Both the position numbers and the translations under genes were made by a program. From the NCBI GenBank assembly GCA_030704615.1, contig CM060731.1, forward strand, positions 56,400,756 to 56,464,755: 64,000 nt of DNA, given 5' to 3'. Shown here piece after piece: positions 1-10,051 of the stretch. A model generated the notes under the pieces. It made no database searches and was not told the DNA's origin. It was given only the letters and a program-made list of their open reading frames with translations. Position 1 is the first letter of the stretch. The number at the start of each line of letters is the position of its first letter. The stretch comes from Takakia lepidozioides (Eukaryota; Streptophyta; Takakiopsida; Takakiales; Takakiaceae).

Positions 1-1878
1 ACAGAGCCTACACCAGGAAATCCATATCGATTGCCAAGCTTTGGATCCAACAGCAAGTCTGGCGTTCGTTTTTCCTCCTTGCACAGTCCATCTTAGGGAT
101 GGAGGCCGACACGAGCTTGTTTTAGGCTCCGCTCCCATCAAATGATGCCTCACCAATTTACTCCAGGGACTGGATAAGTTGGTGAAAACCCTCGGCACCC
201 ATTTAGCCAGCAATGCTGTTATCTGTGACTCTGGATCAAGCACTCCAAGACCACCATGTTTTTTTCCCTGGCAGATCTGAGCCCAACTAACAAGTGCTCT
301 TTTATTAGATGCAGCATTCGTGGCACCCCAGATAAAATTCCGAGTCAGAGATTTGAGCTTCTTGATAAAGGATGCCCCGGGTGACCATACAGAGGAGGTG
401 AACCAAGAGGAAGCCAACAATATTTGATTGGCCACCAAGGCTCTCCCAACCACCGTAAGGTGAAGTGAACTCCAGTATGCAAATCTTCTTTTCAGCTTAA
501 TTAGAACAGCTTGTACCATGCTGTCATCTGAGATGTCAATCCCAATCTGATGTCCCAGAGATTCATGGGTCTGGCCCTCAGCAAGCCACTTTAACCCCAA
601 GTCATCTCCCCATGGATCACAATGTTTCAGAATGGCATTTGCTGGCAGCTGGCTGAGAAGGCCGATAGATTTGCCCTAGTTTATCTGCAAGCCAGAAGCT
701 TCACAAAAGCTATTAAGGGAGCTAAGAGTGGAGGAGACATTGGCAAAGGACCTATTATCTATGTACAAGGTAGTGTCGTTAGCATAGAGAGAAGATCTAA
801 TGGAGGTAGAGGGGTCCAGAGATGGGGAGTGAGGGATAATGAGACCAACGGAATCATTTCTCTTATCCATTAAGTGTCCAAGCTCGTCTACAGCAATGAG
901 GAAGAGGAACTGCCTAACAGATTTAAAGAGCTGAAAAGAATTGGAGAGGGTACCATTGATGATAACTCTACAGGAGGCCGAAGTAAGGAGGATATGTATC
1001 CAAGACAGGAAACTCCCATTGATACCAATGGCTTTTAGGGCCCCCAACAGATATGTCCAGTTGATATTGTCGAAAGCTTTCTGGAAATCCAGTATAAGCA
1101 AAGCCAGGGGTTGCTGATTCGAATGAGCTACATGCAAGGCCTCATTAGTGAGGAGGATGTTGTCCAAAATCATCCTGTACTTTAGGAAGCCAGTTTGCTC
1201 CGGCCTTATGAGCTTGGAGAGGAGCGGTTGCAAACGCAGGGCAAGCGCATTTGCCAAGATTTTGTAGGTGGAGTTTAAAAGAGTGATAGAGTTGTAGTTG
1301 GAGAGATTGTCCCTGTCCCCCTTCTTATAAATGAGAGTGAACACTCCCTGTGACATTTGGGAGGGCATGATGCCTTTCTGAAGGACATCGTTGGCCATAT
1401 TTAGGAAATCATCAGCGATGCACTCCCACATACTCTTGAAGAATTCCACTGGTAGCCCATCCAGCCCCGGTGTCTTCATCGAGCTCAATGATTCCATGGT
1501 CTGCTGCAACTCTTCAGTAGAAAAGGGCTTGGAGAGCAAGGCTTGTTCTGCTGCCGATAGCAAGGAGGGGAAAGAACTGAGCACCTCCTCTCTGGAAGAC
1601 TGCGCAAGAGCCGAGTCATCATGTTTTGAGAAGAGAGCCGCGAAATGCGCAGCCGCTGCTGAAGCCATTTCTTTGGGACTGTCAATACTGAGACCACTAG
1701 GGCCAGCAATGCAGGTGATGAAAGTGCCTTCCCTCCTTTGCATTGCCTTTTGGAAGAAGTAAGAATTCATTTTCTCACCTTTCAAGGACCAGTTGACCCC
1801 CGCCCTAGATCTCAGGAATTTATCCGAATCAGCCAACAAGACCCCCAGATTTTGCTTGGCAGCTAGGTATCTTTCCAT
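1..1878 (-). pseudogene. LINE ORF2 reverse transcriptase (3' end outside window)
   Basis: Reverse transcriptase that would copy LINE RNA at a nicked target. From 1878 downwards the protein shows the pre-RT segment (WSLKGEKMNSYFFQ), the KKGDRDNLSNYNSITLLN region, EQTGFLKYRMILDNILLTNE, and motif A (LLILDFQKAFDNINW). Motif B is damaged: after SVRQ the usual GDPLSP stretch is missing. The catalytic YADD reads YAND at about residue 367, so a metal-binding Asp is lost. An in-frame TAG follows GLQIN; the same frame then stays open from about 672 to base 1 and contains the post-RT region (LKRRFAYWSSLHLTVVGRAL). Clearly an inactive copy. Confidence 0.9.
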
Positions 1879-1937
1879 AATGGCAGGGTTTGTGACACCT
1901 ATTTCCAGTCTTTTTTAACAGTGTGTGAGACACTTTG

Positions 1938-3097
1938 TCAAGGCTTTGAGCCGATGAGATCTTTCCTAGCCAGGGATCTTGATAATGACTGAGCCAACTC
2001 TCTTGTGGCCTGCAGCTTGTGAAGGAAGACCACTGTTGGAGAAGTGAAGTTGTTCCCCGAATTCTGCCACATTTCTTTCAACAACATGATGTGCTCTTCT
2101 TTCTTCAGAACTGTTGTGTTCAGCTTAATGTACCCCCGACCTCTACCGTGCACTCCGGGTGGGGTAAAAGCCACAGCCACCGACGCATGGTCGAAGTCTG
2201 GCAAAATTGGAGCTTGTGGGAGACACTGTTGACCAAGACAGGGGGGATGCGAGCAATACACTCTATCCAGGCGAGCCATGCTCAAGTTTGGTGGCTGCCT
2301 GAAATTGGACCAGGTGAAGTTCAAGCCTAGTGCAGAGTCCAAGACAGCATCAGTCAACCCAACGGAGAAGCATAGCCTGTCCCAGGCCACCTGCTCAACA
2401 TCTGACAGGAAATGAGATGAGTGCGCAAGCCGATCGGAAAAACTATCCACCATGTTGAAGTCTCCCGCTATGATCCAATTAGTAACCAGGGGAAGGTTGA
2501 CGATCTTGTCCTTGACTGAATCCCACAAGGCAGCTCTCGCCAGGGAAGAGTTAGGTGCGATGCTCAGCTGCTGTGACTCCTCAAAATCACTAACATTTAG
2601 GGAGCCTATGTATGAACCGAAATGAGCCCCTATCTCGGGTAAAGATCTCAAATAGTTCCCAGGCAGAAAAGGCAAGGCTATGATCCTTGGCTTGCAAATG
2701 ACACCTAATCTGTGTCCCCAATGAGCTGACCAAGGGAATATGTGCACTCTAAACCTTGATTTCCTAACATTGAACTTTAGGGTTTTGGTAGCATCCTCAG
2801 TAGAACTAAACACGATCGAGAAGAACCCTCTACCCTGGGGGTGACAAAAATGAGGGGTGAGGCCACCCGTAGTCCCAAGGTGTTCAATGGTCCATGTTCT
2901 CGCCCAATGCTTGTCTCTAACCCTCCCTGGAAAGTACAACAAGATCCCTTGTTCTGATAGCAGCTTAGTGTGCTCCTTAATGACATTCATGTTGAGACTT
3001 AAAATTGGTTGATCTTCGGAGGATTTTGCAGCAGCCTCGCTCCAGGTCTCAAGCTGTCTTTTCGGGGGAGAAGAGAATGGGGCTGCACCGAGCAAAC
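1938..3097 (-). pseudogene. LINE gag-like domain fused to endonuclease C-terminal part
   Basis: The N-terminal part (GILLYFPGRVRDKHWARTWT and following) resembles the DUF4283/gag-like domain of plant L1 ORF1. It is followed directly by the C-terminal half of an L1 endonuclease: WIIAGDFNMVDS, SMARLDRVY, and PDFDHASVAV carrying the SDH-type histidine. The zinc knuckle and the N-terminal half of the endonuclease (WNIRG and QEHK motifs) are absent, so an internal deletion fused the two ORFs at about 2570-2590. The frame continues upstream across the MULE-A insertion into 15831-15942 (…GKVGGPGLLG). The fusion is seen; calling it a deletion rather than a novel ORF is inference from normal L1 structure. 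Confidence 0.8.
3088..3097. repeat. Target-site duplication of MULE-A, left copy
   Basis: CCGAGCAAAC, identical to 15821-15830. It abuts the left terminal inverted repeat. A 10-bp length fits Mutator-like elements (usually 8-11 bp). Confidence 0.92.
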
Positions 3098-3144
3098 GAG
3101 GTTAGCTATTTCATGAGCATGAGCGGCATGAGTGGCATGAGCGG
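3098..3144 (+). repeat. MULE-A left terminal inverted repeat
   Basis: Begins GAGGTTAGCTATTTCATGAG and continues into three partly degenerate CATGAGCGG units. It matches, inverted, 15763-15820. The two ends differ in the order and spacing of the CATGAGCGG units and in one base insertion near the tip. Confidence 0.85.
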
Positions 3145-3344
3145 AGTAGTAAGACAATCGGTTTTCATGAGTAGAAGTACAAATTCTGCAAATAAAAAAC
3201 ATTAAAAAAATTATTTTAATGGGATGTGTCAAAAAAAAAAAAAAAAAAACCAATATAATATTCATTGTTTGAAGTAGAAATTGTAGTTTTGAGAGCCGTG
3301 CTCATGATATTTCATTTTCCGCTCATGCGAATTCCGAGCGACAT

Positions 3345-3680
3345 CTGCAAAAATGGCGCCGAATTTCGCGGTAATAGATTCCGCAAGCAGAAAAATCGGC
3401 GACGTATTGCGCGGTAATAGGTGACTCCGGCAAAAAATGGTGCCGAATTTCGCGGTTATAGGTCCCAACTTCATTGAAGTGTAAGCCCAAAATTTGGAAA
3501 TGTGGCGCCGAATTTCGGTACATGATGTCGGGCATTGCACAAATGTTGGGCAGTTCTGGGGCATGTAACTGGAAATTCGGCGCCATTTTTCCAGACATCG
3601 TCTCCAGACAATGTTAGGACTTAGCCAGTTTTCGGCCCAAAAAAAGGAAATTCGGCACCATTTTTCCAGAAATGGCCCCC
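3345..3680. repeat. Degenerate GGCGCC-palindrome repeats near left end of MULE-A
   Basis: Five or so copies of a motif related to AAATTCGGCGCC or GGCGCCGAATTT occur at irregular spacing (for example near 3354, 3441, 3503, 3572 and 3648), some changed to GGTGCC or GGCACC. The same core recurs in the central array (7950-9045) and in the large cargo intron (12360-13200). No gene is seen between this block and the transposase stop at 3944. Confidence 0.7.
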
Positions 3681-3943
3681 TCAACTGCAACTGTTGGAAC
3701 TCAGTTTTCTGGAAGATTTGCAAATTTTTCCTGCCGCCATCTTTGTATTGATTCTGTTTCGACATTGAATTGCCACTGGACGTCAACGGATATCCAACAG
3801 TCCCTAGTGTTTAAAAGACATCACTTTAATATTGTCTGTCTCATTCCAGGAGTTTTGGGGTGCAATTCATTACACTGCAAAACAAAGTCTAATGCATAAA
3901 AATGCAATTGCAAATATCCATATGGTGGAATCCCTATTCCCCA

Positions 3944-6900
3944 TCAATGATTTCTGGAATCCCGGCGGAGGAGTTTGTGCAGCTTGTTCACGCTCAACGC
4001 TGGTGCATGAATAAAGTCATCAATAGTCAAGTTCATCCTCAACCTCTTCAGATAAATGTAGTACAGATGCTTGCACGGATAATACTTTGACCCCTTATTT
4101 GCTTCCATCAACGAGAAGTCCGTACAATTGCAAGTCGGCTCCACTCCAATCGTAATTGTGTATACGTCGTCGCGTACAGCTAAGCCGGCCGTCGCCATCC
4201 GATAAACACGCCCAAGGCCGGGTGGGGGTACGTCCACGGAGCTCTGAATAGTGCAAGCCATCCCAAGAGCATTAGCAATCCGAGTCTCATTCAACTTGTT
4301 GGGAGGGTGTCGTCTCTTCACTCTTCCGAATTGCATTGTGGGATGTGCAGAATTGTCCAATCCGTCTCTACTGGACGGAGCAGCCTGCAATGGCTGGGTC
4401 TGAGGAACTGGAAACAAGTGGGCCGGGACGTCTGTGCGTTGCATCATTCGAAATCCTGCTGCAGAAATAGCATCCGCCTCATTCTGAGAGAGGTTGCAAC
4501 CCGGTGCAACAGGCCAGACGCCCGGAGGCTCCGGCATTCCCTAAATCCCGTACTTGGGCTTGCCAAATACACAGGTCATTATGTCGTGCCTACAGAACCA
4601 AAACATCTGCGTTGTGGCGTGAGAGAATGTGGGAGTCAAAAATCTGCCGCTGAAACAAGGTGCAGGTACAACACCGTGTGGGTTCCTTCGAATCATCTCA
4701 CCACAGCGTGCTCTCGTATCCACCCGGATGGCGCAACACTTCCCTCGAAATGCCGGCAATGTCCTTGTTATTCTCCACTGTGACTCCGACACTCTTGTCT
4801 CCACAATGGGTATGTTGTACTGCGTTACTACAGATGGCTCGTTATGTTCCTCGGGCACGTGCCATGTGCTCAAAGGAGATGGCGATCTTGAACGTGCAGG
4901 ACTTGCGGTGCTCGACGAGACCTCCTCGGGCAACATCACGGGACCACGAGGGAGCGTGCGAATATTCTTGTCAGCTCGCCATGAATCCTCTTCTCCGCCA
5001 GGTGCCTCGTCAAGTCTTCGTCTCACTGGACGGGTGTGAACATCTCCTTCTAAGTGTTGGCCTCTTCGAAGCAATGGCGTGTCCCGAAGGCCCTCTCGCA
5101 AGGCTGCCGCCCACTTGCGAGGATTCTTCGATCTCGATGCAGTCCGCATCAGCATTTTCTGTCTGTCCGGCCCCAAGCCTCACTGTTTCTCTTTCAAGAA
5201 CTCGTTGTACCTGCATTGTTACATAATTGACCTGACAATGTTCTCCGTTGTGGCAATGAGGATGTCCACCAGATGCGCCGCAGAGGAGGCACGCCAGGAA
5301 GAATGTACTGATTCGGCCATGTTTGTTGTCGGCATGTCGGTGTCGGAGTCCAGACACATTTCCTGCACATGCACATGTTCAGGTTGCAAGCAAGTTACAA
5401 AGAACGAGTAGCATAATATTCAACGTGACGCGAATTCGTCCAACTCACCTCCCGCATATAGTCGCCGAACTGGAGGAACGATAATGCCACCATGCTAGCC
5501 AACTGACCATTGCTCCCTCGTTTGATTTCTTTACAGCACCTGACGTTCTCCACCAAGCCCGTATACATGCAAATTGGGTCTCTGCATCATCCAAGAAGGG
5601 AGCACGTTTCCACGCAAGACACATGGAACGGTGCTCCTCTCTGAAATCTGGCGCCACGAGCCGGGTTGTGTACTGCGACAAGCTCTGCAAAAAATGGAAC
5701 CCACAAGATCTCTCTTTGCTTTCCATCGGAACATTGGGGTCTTCCCCGTACACCCTTCGGATGGCAGCCCAATTTGCTTGTGCGTTATCCGCCATGAAAC
5801 CACGGAAATTGGGAGGGGGCAATCCCGCCCTGGCCATCTGTTCGTTTATTCCCTGCCAAAGAAGCATCTCCGATTGTGTGTCATCTCCTTTCATCTCACA
5901 AATAGCAATTGTCATTAGCATCCTGCAGTGGGTGTCGTAGACATGTGCAGCCATTGTCACCAACTGGCGATTTGTAATTCACTTGATATGGTCGAACATG
6001 ACCCAACTGTTTGACAAGTCCCCACTCGTCATCCGGTCGACCAGTTCGACGCCGCTGCCAGGCCCACACGTGGACATTTTGAATACGAAACAACGATCTG
6101 CCTCAGTCCCTTGTCCTGGAAACCTACTTCCATGAATGTAGTCGTATCCACATCGTCGCTTCATCTCCAGAATGGAGTGCATATCCGAGCCATGCCCAAT
6201 TTTCTGTTTACAAGAGACAATGTGGTTTCGGACATTCGGTGAACAGACGTGGGACACCGACTCCAACAATGCCTCCATTTCCTTCTCATCGAGAGGAACT
6301 CTGTTGGAGCCGTCTTCCGACATAATTCTGGCCAATGCCATCTTATGGGCGGCCTGCAGCTGTATCTGTTTGGGTTTGGCACCAGGTCTCAACCTAACCT
6401 CCTCCTGAACGAGCTGCTCTGCCTCGTGGGCAGCCTCCCGCGAGTTCCCCCTCGCCAATTTGTGACAATGGGAACCAACGTGTATACAAGCTCGTATGAG
6501 GTCAGGGAAACGGTGCAACACATAGAACTGCTTGGCATTACAAACAGACATGCAATGTGGTGATTCTTTGCAATGCGCACACTTAAATGTGGAGTTTGGA
6601 ACCTTCTCCTGAGCTCGAAATGGTTGATGATCTGTGCCTGTCCAATCCGTCTCGTTCCTGTGACCTCTGGATTTAAAGTGGAAGCAAGTTGGGGAGAAAC
6701 ACCGCAACGCGCCCGCACAAACAACGTAACGCACCCGCACACCATCGAGCATCTTTATGCTGGTGGTTTTGGTGACGCACCAAGGATGGCCGTCATGTTT
6801 CCTATCCATATCTGTCAACATTTCGGACGCCCTCGAATAGTCCGTTCGAGGAGGGAACTCAAAGAACATATTACCGTCGATGTCTGCGGGAAGGCTTGTA

Positions 6901-7643
6901 ACGGATTTAATGGCGAACTTGCTGTAGTCCAGCCCAGCCAGCTCCGAGCAGTGTCCCTCTATGTGAAGCCCTCGCAGAATTTCAAGAATGGATCGAACTG
7001 CTGTGTTCGTGCTAGGAATATGACTCCCTCGTCCACTGATGTCTGTTGAGGACTTGCCTGATCTCCAGGATGATCTCGAAACTTCCATGATCTCATCGGA
7101 GTCGGACAGGTTGTGAACAACCCTATTCTCGCTCGTCTTCATTGATGGGTTCGGCTCTGAATTTACTTCGTTGCGGACTTCTCTCTTTGAGGTACCCACT
7201 CTCTGATTCGCTGATTGTTTCGTGGAAGGTGGCAGGATAGAAGGCGCATTTGGGGGGCAAATGAAGTCCCCAACAACCCTGTATATGACGCTGTCCAATG
7301 GTGGAACTTGTCATTCCCTGTCGTCGCCGAAATCATCGTGGAGCACAACAATACTTTCGACTACAACTCCGTTTGAATCCTTCCTTTCTTCCTCCAAAAA
7401 TACCGACCCGGGTTTCAGGTGGTATCGAACGCAGAGATATTTCTCCATCACCCGGCAGATCTCCCCTCTGCACGGAAATGTAGCTCTATGCTCGTGAGGA
7501 GGGCAGTACACTATAACGCTCGGGTTTTCTGCCATGGGAGTTATGCACACAAGACTGCTAGGACGACATTCGAACAAGCGCCCTGGGAGAAGGGGGGATG
7601 CAGCGAGGGGAAGGAATGCAGGGCCAATTTTTGCAAGCGACAA
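3944..7643 (-). pseudogene. MULE-A transposase (SWIM zinc-finger type), disrupted
   Basis: Transposase that would cut and join element ends. Starting near 7643, one frame runs to about 5449 with two in-frame TGA stops (about 7311 and 5979). It contains a Cys/His cluster (CAHCKESPHCMSVC), then the core with FDHIK before the stop and GFMADNAQANWAAIRRVYG carrying the likely second catalytic Asp, then CGFHF. A donor GTGAGT near 5449 ends this exon. Downstream exon(s) at about 5365-3944 give a low-complexity linker and a C-terminal SWIM finger (CNC, 16-20 residues, then CKH) around 4050-4130, with one more in-frame stop near 4538. MULE-D carries a relative of the C-terminal part. The third acidic residue was not located with certainty. 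Confidence 0.8.
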
Positions 7644-7949
7644 AGCCTATTCATGAATCCGGGGAGCCCACTCTCCCGAAAATCCACTGTCAGAGAGTTA
7701 ATGAACCTTGTCTGTGGAATGCGGCCCCTGGCCTTTGTGCAATAACTGCCAACGGTATGCAGTCAGAAGGTATATGACCTGTGCAGATGCGCTGCGCAAA
7801 CCAATCATTACGGCGTCTGACAAGAAGCGTGGGGGCGTGAGCGTGCAAGCACCTTCCCCATGGACAGAGGGAACTGACAGAGGTGGCATTCCAGTGGGTC
7901 TGATTACAAGATTGAGTGCCAGAACCTCGCCGCCAAAAGTAAACATACA

Positions 7950-8545
7950 ACAGCGGCGCCGAATTTGCATCCGAGGCCGGTCGGACGATTTCGTCTCCAG
8001 GGTGAGTCGGTCACCTGGCCGACAGAGAACATCACCCGGATGGAAAAACGGCGCCGAATTTCCATCCGAGGCCCATTGGATGAAGTCGTTTCGGGGGGAG
8101 AGGCCGACACCTGGCCGACAGAGAACATCCCCCGGATGGAAAAACGGCGCCGAATTTCCATCCGAGGCCCGTTGGATGAAGTCGTCTCGGGGGGAGAGGC
8201 CGACACCTGGCCGACTGAGATCATCCCCCGGATGGAAAAACGGCGCCGAATTTCCATCGGAGGCCGACACCTGGCCGACAGAGAACATCCCCCGGATGGA
8301 AAAACGGCGCCGAATTTCCATCGGAGGCCGACACCTGGCCGAAAGAGAATATCCCCCGGATGGAAAAACGGCACCGAATTTCCATCGGAGGCCGGCCGGA
8401 TGAAGTCGTTTTGGGGGGAGAGGCCGACACCTGGTCGACTGAGATCATCCCCCGGATGGAAAAACGGCGCCGAATTTCCATCCGTCCGCGCTCTGAATTA
8501 CCTGCAGGATGGAAATTCGACGCCGACTTTCCATCCGAGGCCCGT
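7950..8545. repeat. MULE-A central tandem array 1 (units up to about 100 bp)
   Basis: Six to eight head-to-tail copies of a unit holding CGGATGGAAAAACGGCGCCG, then AATTTCCATC, a GGCCG/GGATGAAGTCGT segment and GAGGCCGACACCTGGCCGA. Some copies lack the GATGAAGTCGT part, so unit length alternates between about 60 and 110 bp. The array lies between the divergent 5' ends of the transposase and cargo genes, the expected place for promoters. Long open frames here on both strands are a by-product of the repeat. Confidence 0.85.
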
Positions 8546-8729
8546 AAGATGAAGCCCGTATCGGCACTTCTTCAACAACTTATAGTCGTTGCATCAAGTT
8601 TTTCGCGTTTTTTTGTATGGCTACACACTAAACTAGTAGTTTTTTGCCTAAATGCCACATTTCGCACGTTATTCCCACCATTCTGGTCCGCTAAAGACAA
8701 ATTCGTTGTCGGTTTTCCATCGATGAGGT

Positions 8730-9045
8730 GGACCGAATTACCTGCAGGATGGAAATTCGGCGCCGGATTTCCATCCGTCCGCGCTCCGAGTTACCTGCAG
8801 GATGGAAATTCGGCGCTGAATTTCCATCCGCCGCGCTCCGACTTACCTGGCGGACGGAAATTCGGCGCCGGATTTCCATCCGTCCGCGCTCCGACTTACC
8901 TGCAGGACGGAAATTCGGCGCCGGATTCCCATCCGTCCGCGCTCCGACTTACCTGCAGGACGGAAATTCGGCGCCGGATTCCCATCCGTCCGCGCTCCGA
9001 CTTACCTGCAGGATGGAAATTCGGCGCCGATTTTTTCCATCCAGC
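8730..9045. repeat. MULE-A central tandem array 2 (about 54-56-bp unit)
   Basis: Six copies of a unit reading ACCTGCAGGATGGAAATTCG, then GCGCCGGATTTCCATCCG, then TCCGCGCTCCGACTT. The core AAATTCGGCGCCGAATTT is a perfect 18-bp palindrome, kept complete or nearly so in several copies. Separated from array 1 by about 180 bases of unrelated AT-richer sequence (8546-8730). Confidence 0.85.
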
Positions 9046-10051
9046 GGGCGATTGACGAAGTGTCGGGGGGATATTCGGTGTGCGCCTGTGACCGACCTCC
9101 ATACATTAATGGCGCAGTTGGGCATTAAATGTCCTCCGCCGTCGGTTTTGAACCGGGCTGGCAACACAGGGATTCCGCGGTTGCTTCCCGGATACGCCTT
9201 GGAAACCCTATGATAAACTTGGATGAACTTCTATTGGAGGCATGTACGTACACATTTGGCGAGATCTTTTTTCTTTTGTTGGGACTTATGCCGCGTGGAG
9301 AAGGGCGTGGCTCTCCTGAGAGAGACCCCACATCCAGACCGCGGCGGAAACTGAAGGCTTTGTAGTGCGGGCGACGTCCAACCTCTCGCATGGCCAAACT
9401 TAAGCTACAGCAGGAAATTCCATTGTCTTGCTCACAGCCCGCGCCAACTGAAGCCGAGCACTCTCAGGTCCGCCCCTTCCTCTTTCGGTTTTCTTCGTTT
9501 TTTTTGTTTGTTTTCGCATCTTCCGCCTGGCAGCCCTGGAAGCGCATGGTTGCATCGCAAAAGCAGGAGTTGTTGAGAAGAATGATCAAGGTCAGAGTGG
9601 TTAGAACGGAGCCAGGCCGTTGTTGCATTCAGATTTGCAACATGGTGCACACCTCGCTGTAGATAACAGGTTGCAGCTCAGAATTAAGGAAATCCATGTT
9701 GAGCTGAGAAGATTGTCTGAGCAGATGAAGTGCCTTCAAAACATTTCACCCTGTTTTCCCGTCTTATGGAATTCGTGTTCATTTGTTCATCGTGTTTCAT
9801 GTTACTGGTTGAGTGAACCTTAGATAGTTTGCAATGCGTGTGCAAAGCCGGCAGCTCTGGAGAAGGCTGCTTGTGCATGTCATTCTTAGGCATTGGTTCG
9901 ATTTGTTTTCATTGTTGTTCCATGCCACTCCATACTTGGTTTTTATTTATTTTCATTGTTGTTCCACGATTGTTGCGATGGTGGTTGCGGTGCTCGTTGC
10001 GATGGTGGTTTTCATTCCGATGTTGGTTCTCACGATTTTTGGAGATGACAG
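9046..10051. other. Upstream region of the MULE-A cargo gene
   Basis: About 1 kb between the tandem arrays and the first recognisable cargo exon. It probably holds the promoter, 5' UTR and one or more 5' introns, since the exon at 10052 follows a plausible acceptor (GATGACAG). Short frames here do not resemble known proteins. A stretch around 9970-10025 repeats TTGCGATGGTGGTT imperfectly. Confidence 0.4.

Larger units (their letters stand above)
1..3097 (-). mobile_element. L1-type LINE copy 1, 3' portion (split by MULE-A)
   Basis: Non-LTR retrotransposon on the minus strand, continuing off the left edge. It holds a gag-like/endonuclease ORF (1938-3097) and a reverse-transcriptase ORF (1-1878). 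The 5' remainder lies at 15831-16510, on the far side of MULE-A. Removing MULE-A and one copy of its 10-bp target duplication joins the two parts in one open frame, so the split is caused by that insertion. The copy is dead: the RT frame has an in-frame stop at about 673-675, and the gag/EN frame and RT frame are offset around 1879-1940. Family: plant L1 clade, by the order gag-like domain, apurinic-type endonuclease, RT. Confidence 0.9.

Noticed and set aside
7950-8545. CRISPR-like appearance of regularly spaced repeats
   Set aside because: The spacers are themselves repeated, units vary in length, there are no cas genes and the context is eukaryotic transposon DNA.
7708-9213. Long open frames on both strands (150-230 codons)
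   Set aside because: They are translations of the tandem arrays, whose unit lengths keep frames open by chance; the products are repeats of one short peptide with no domain.
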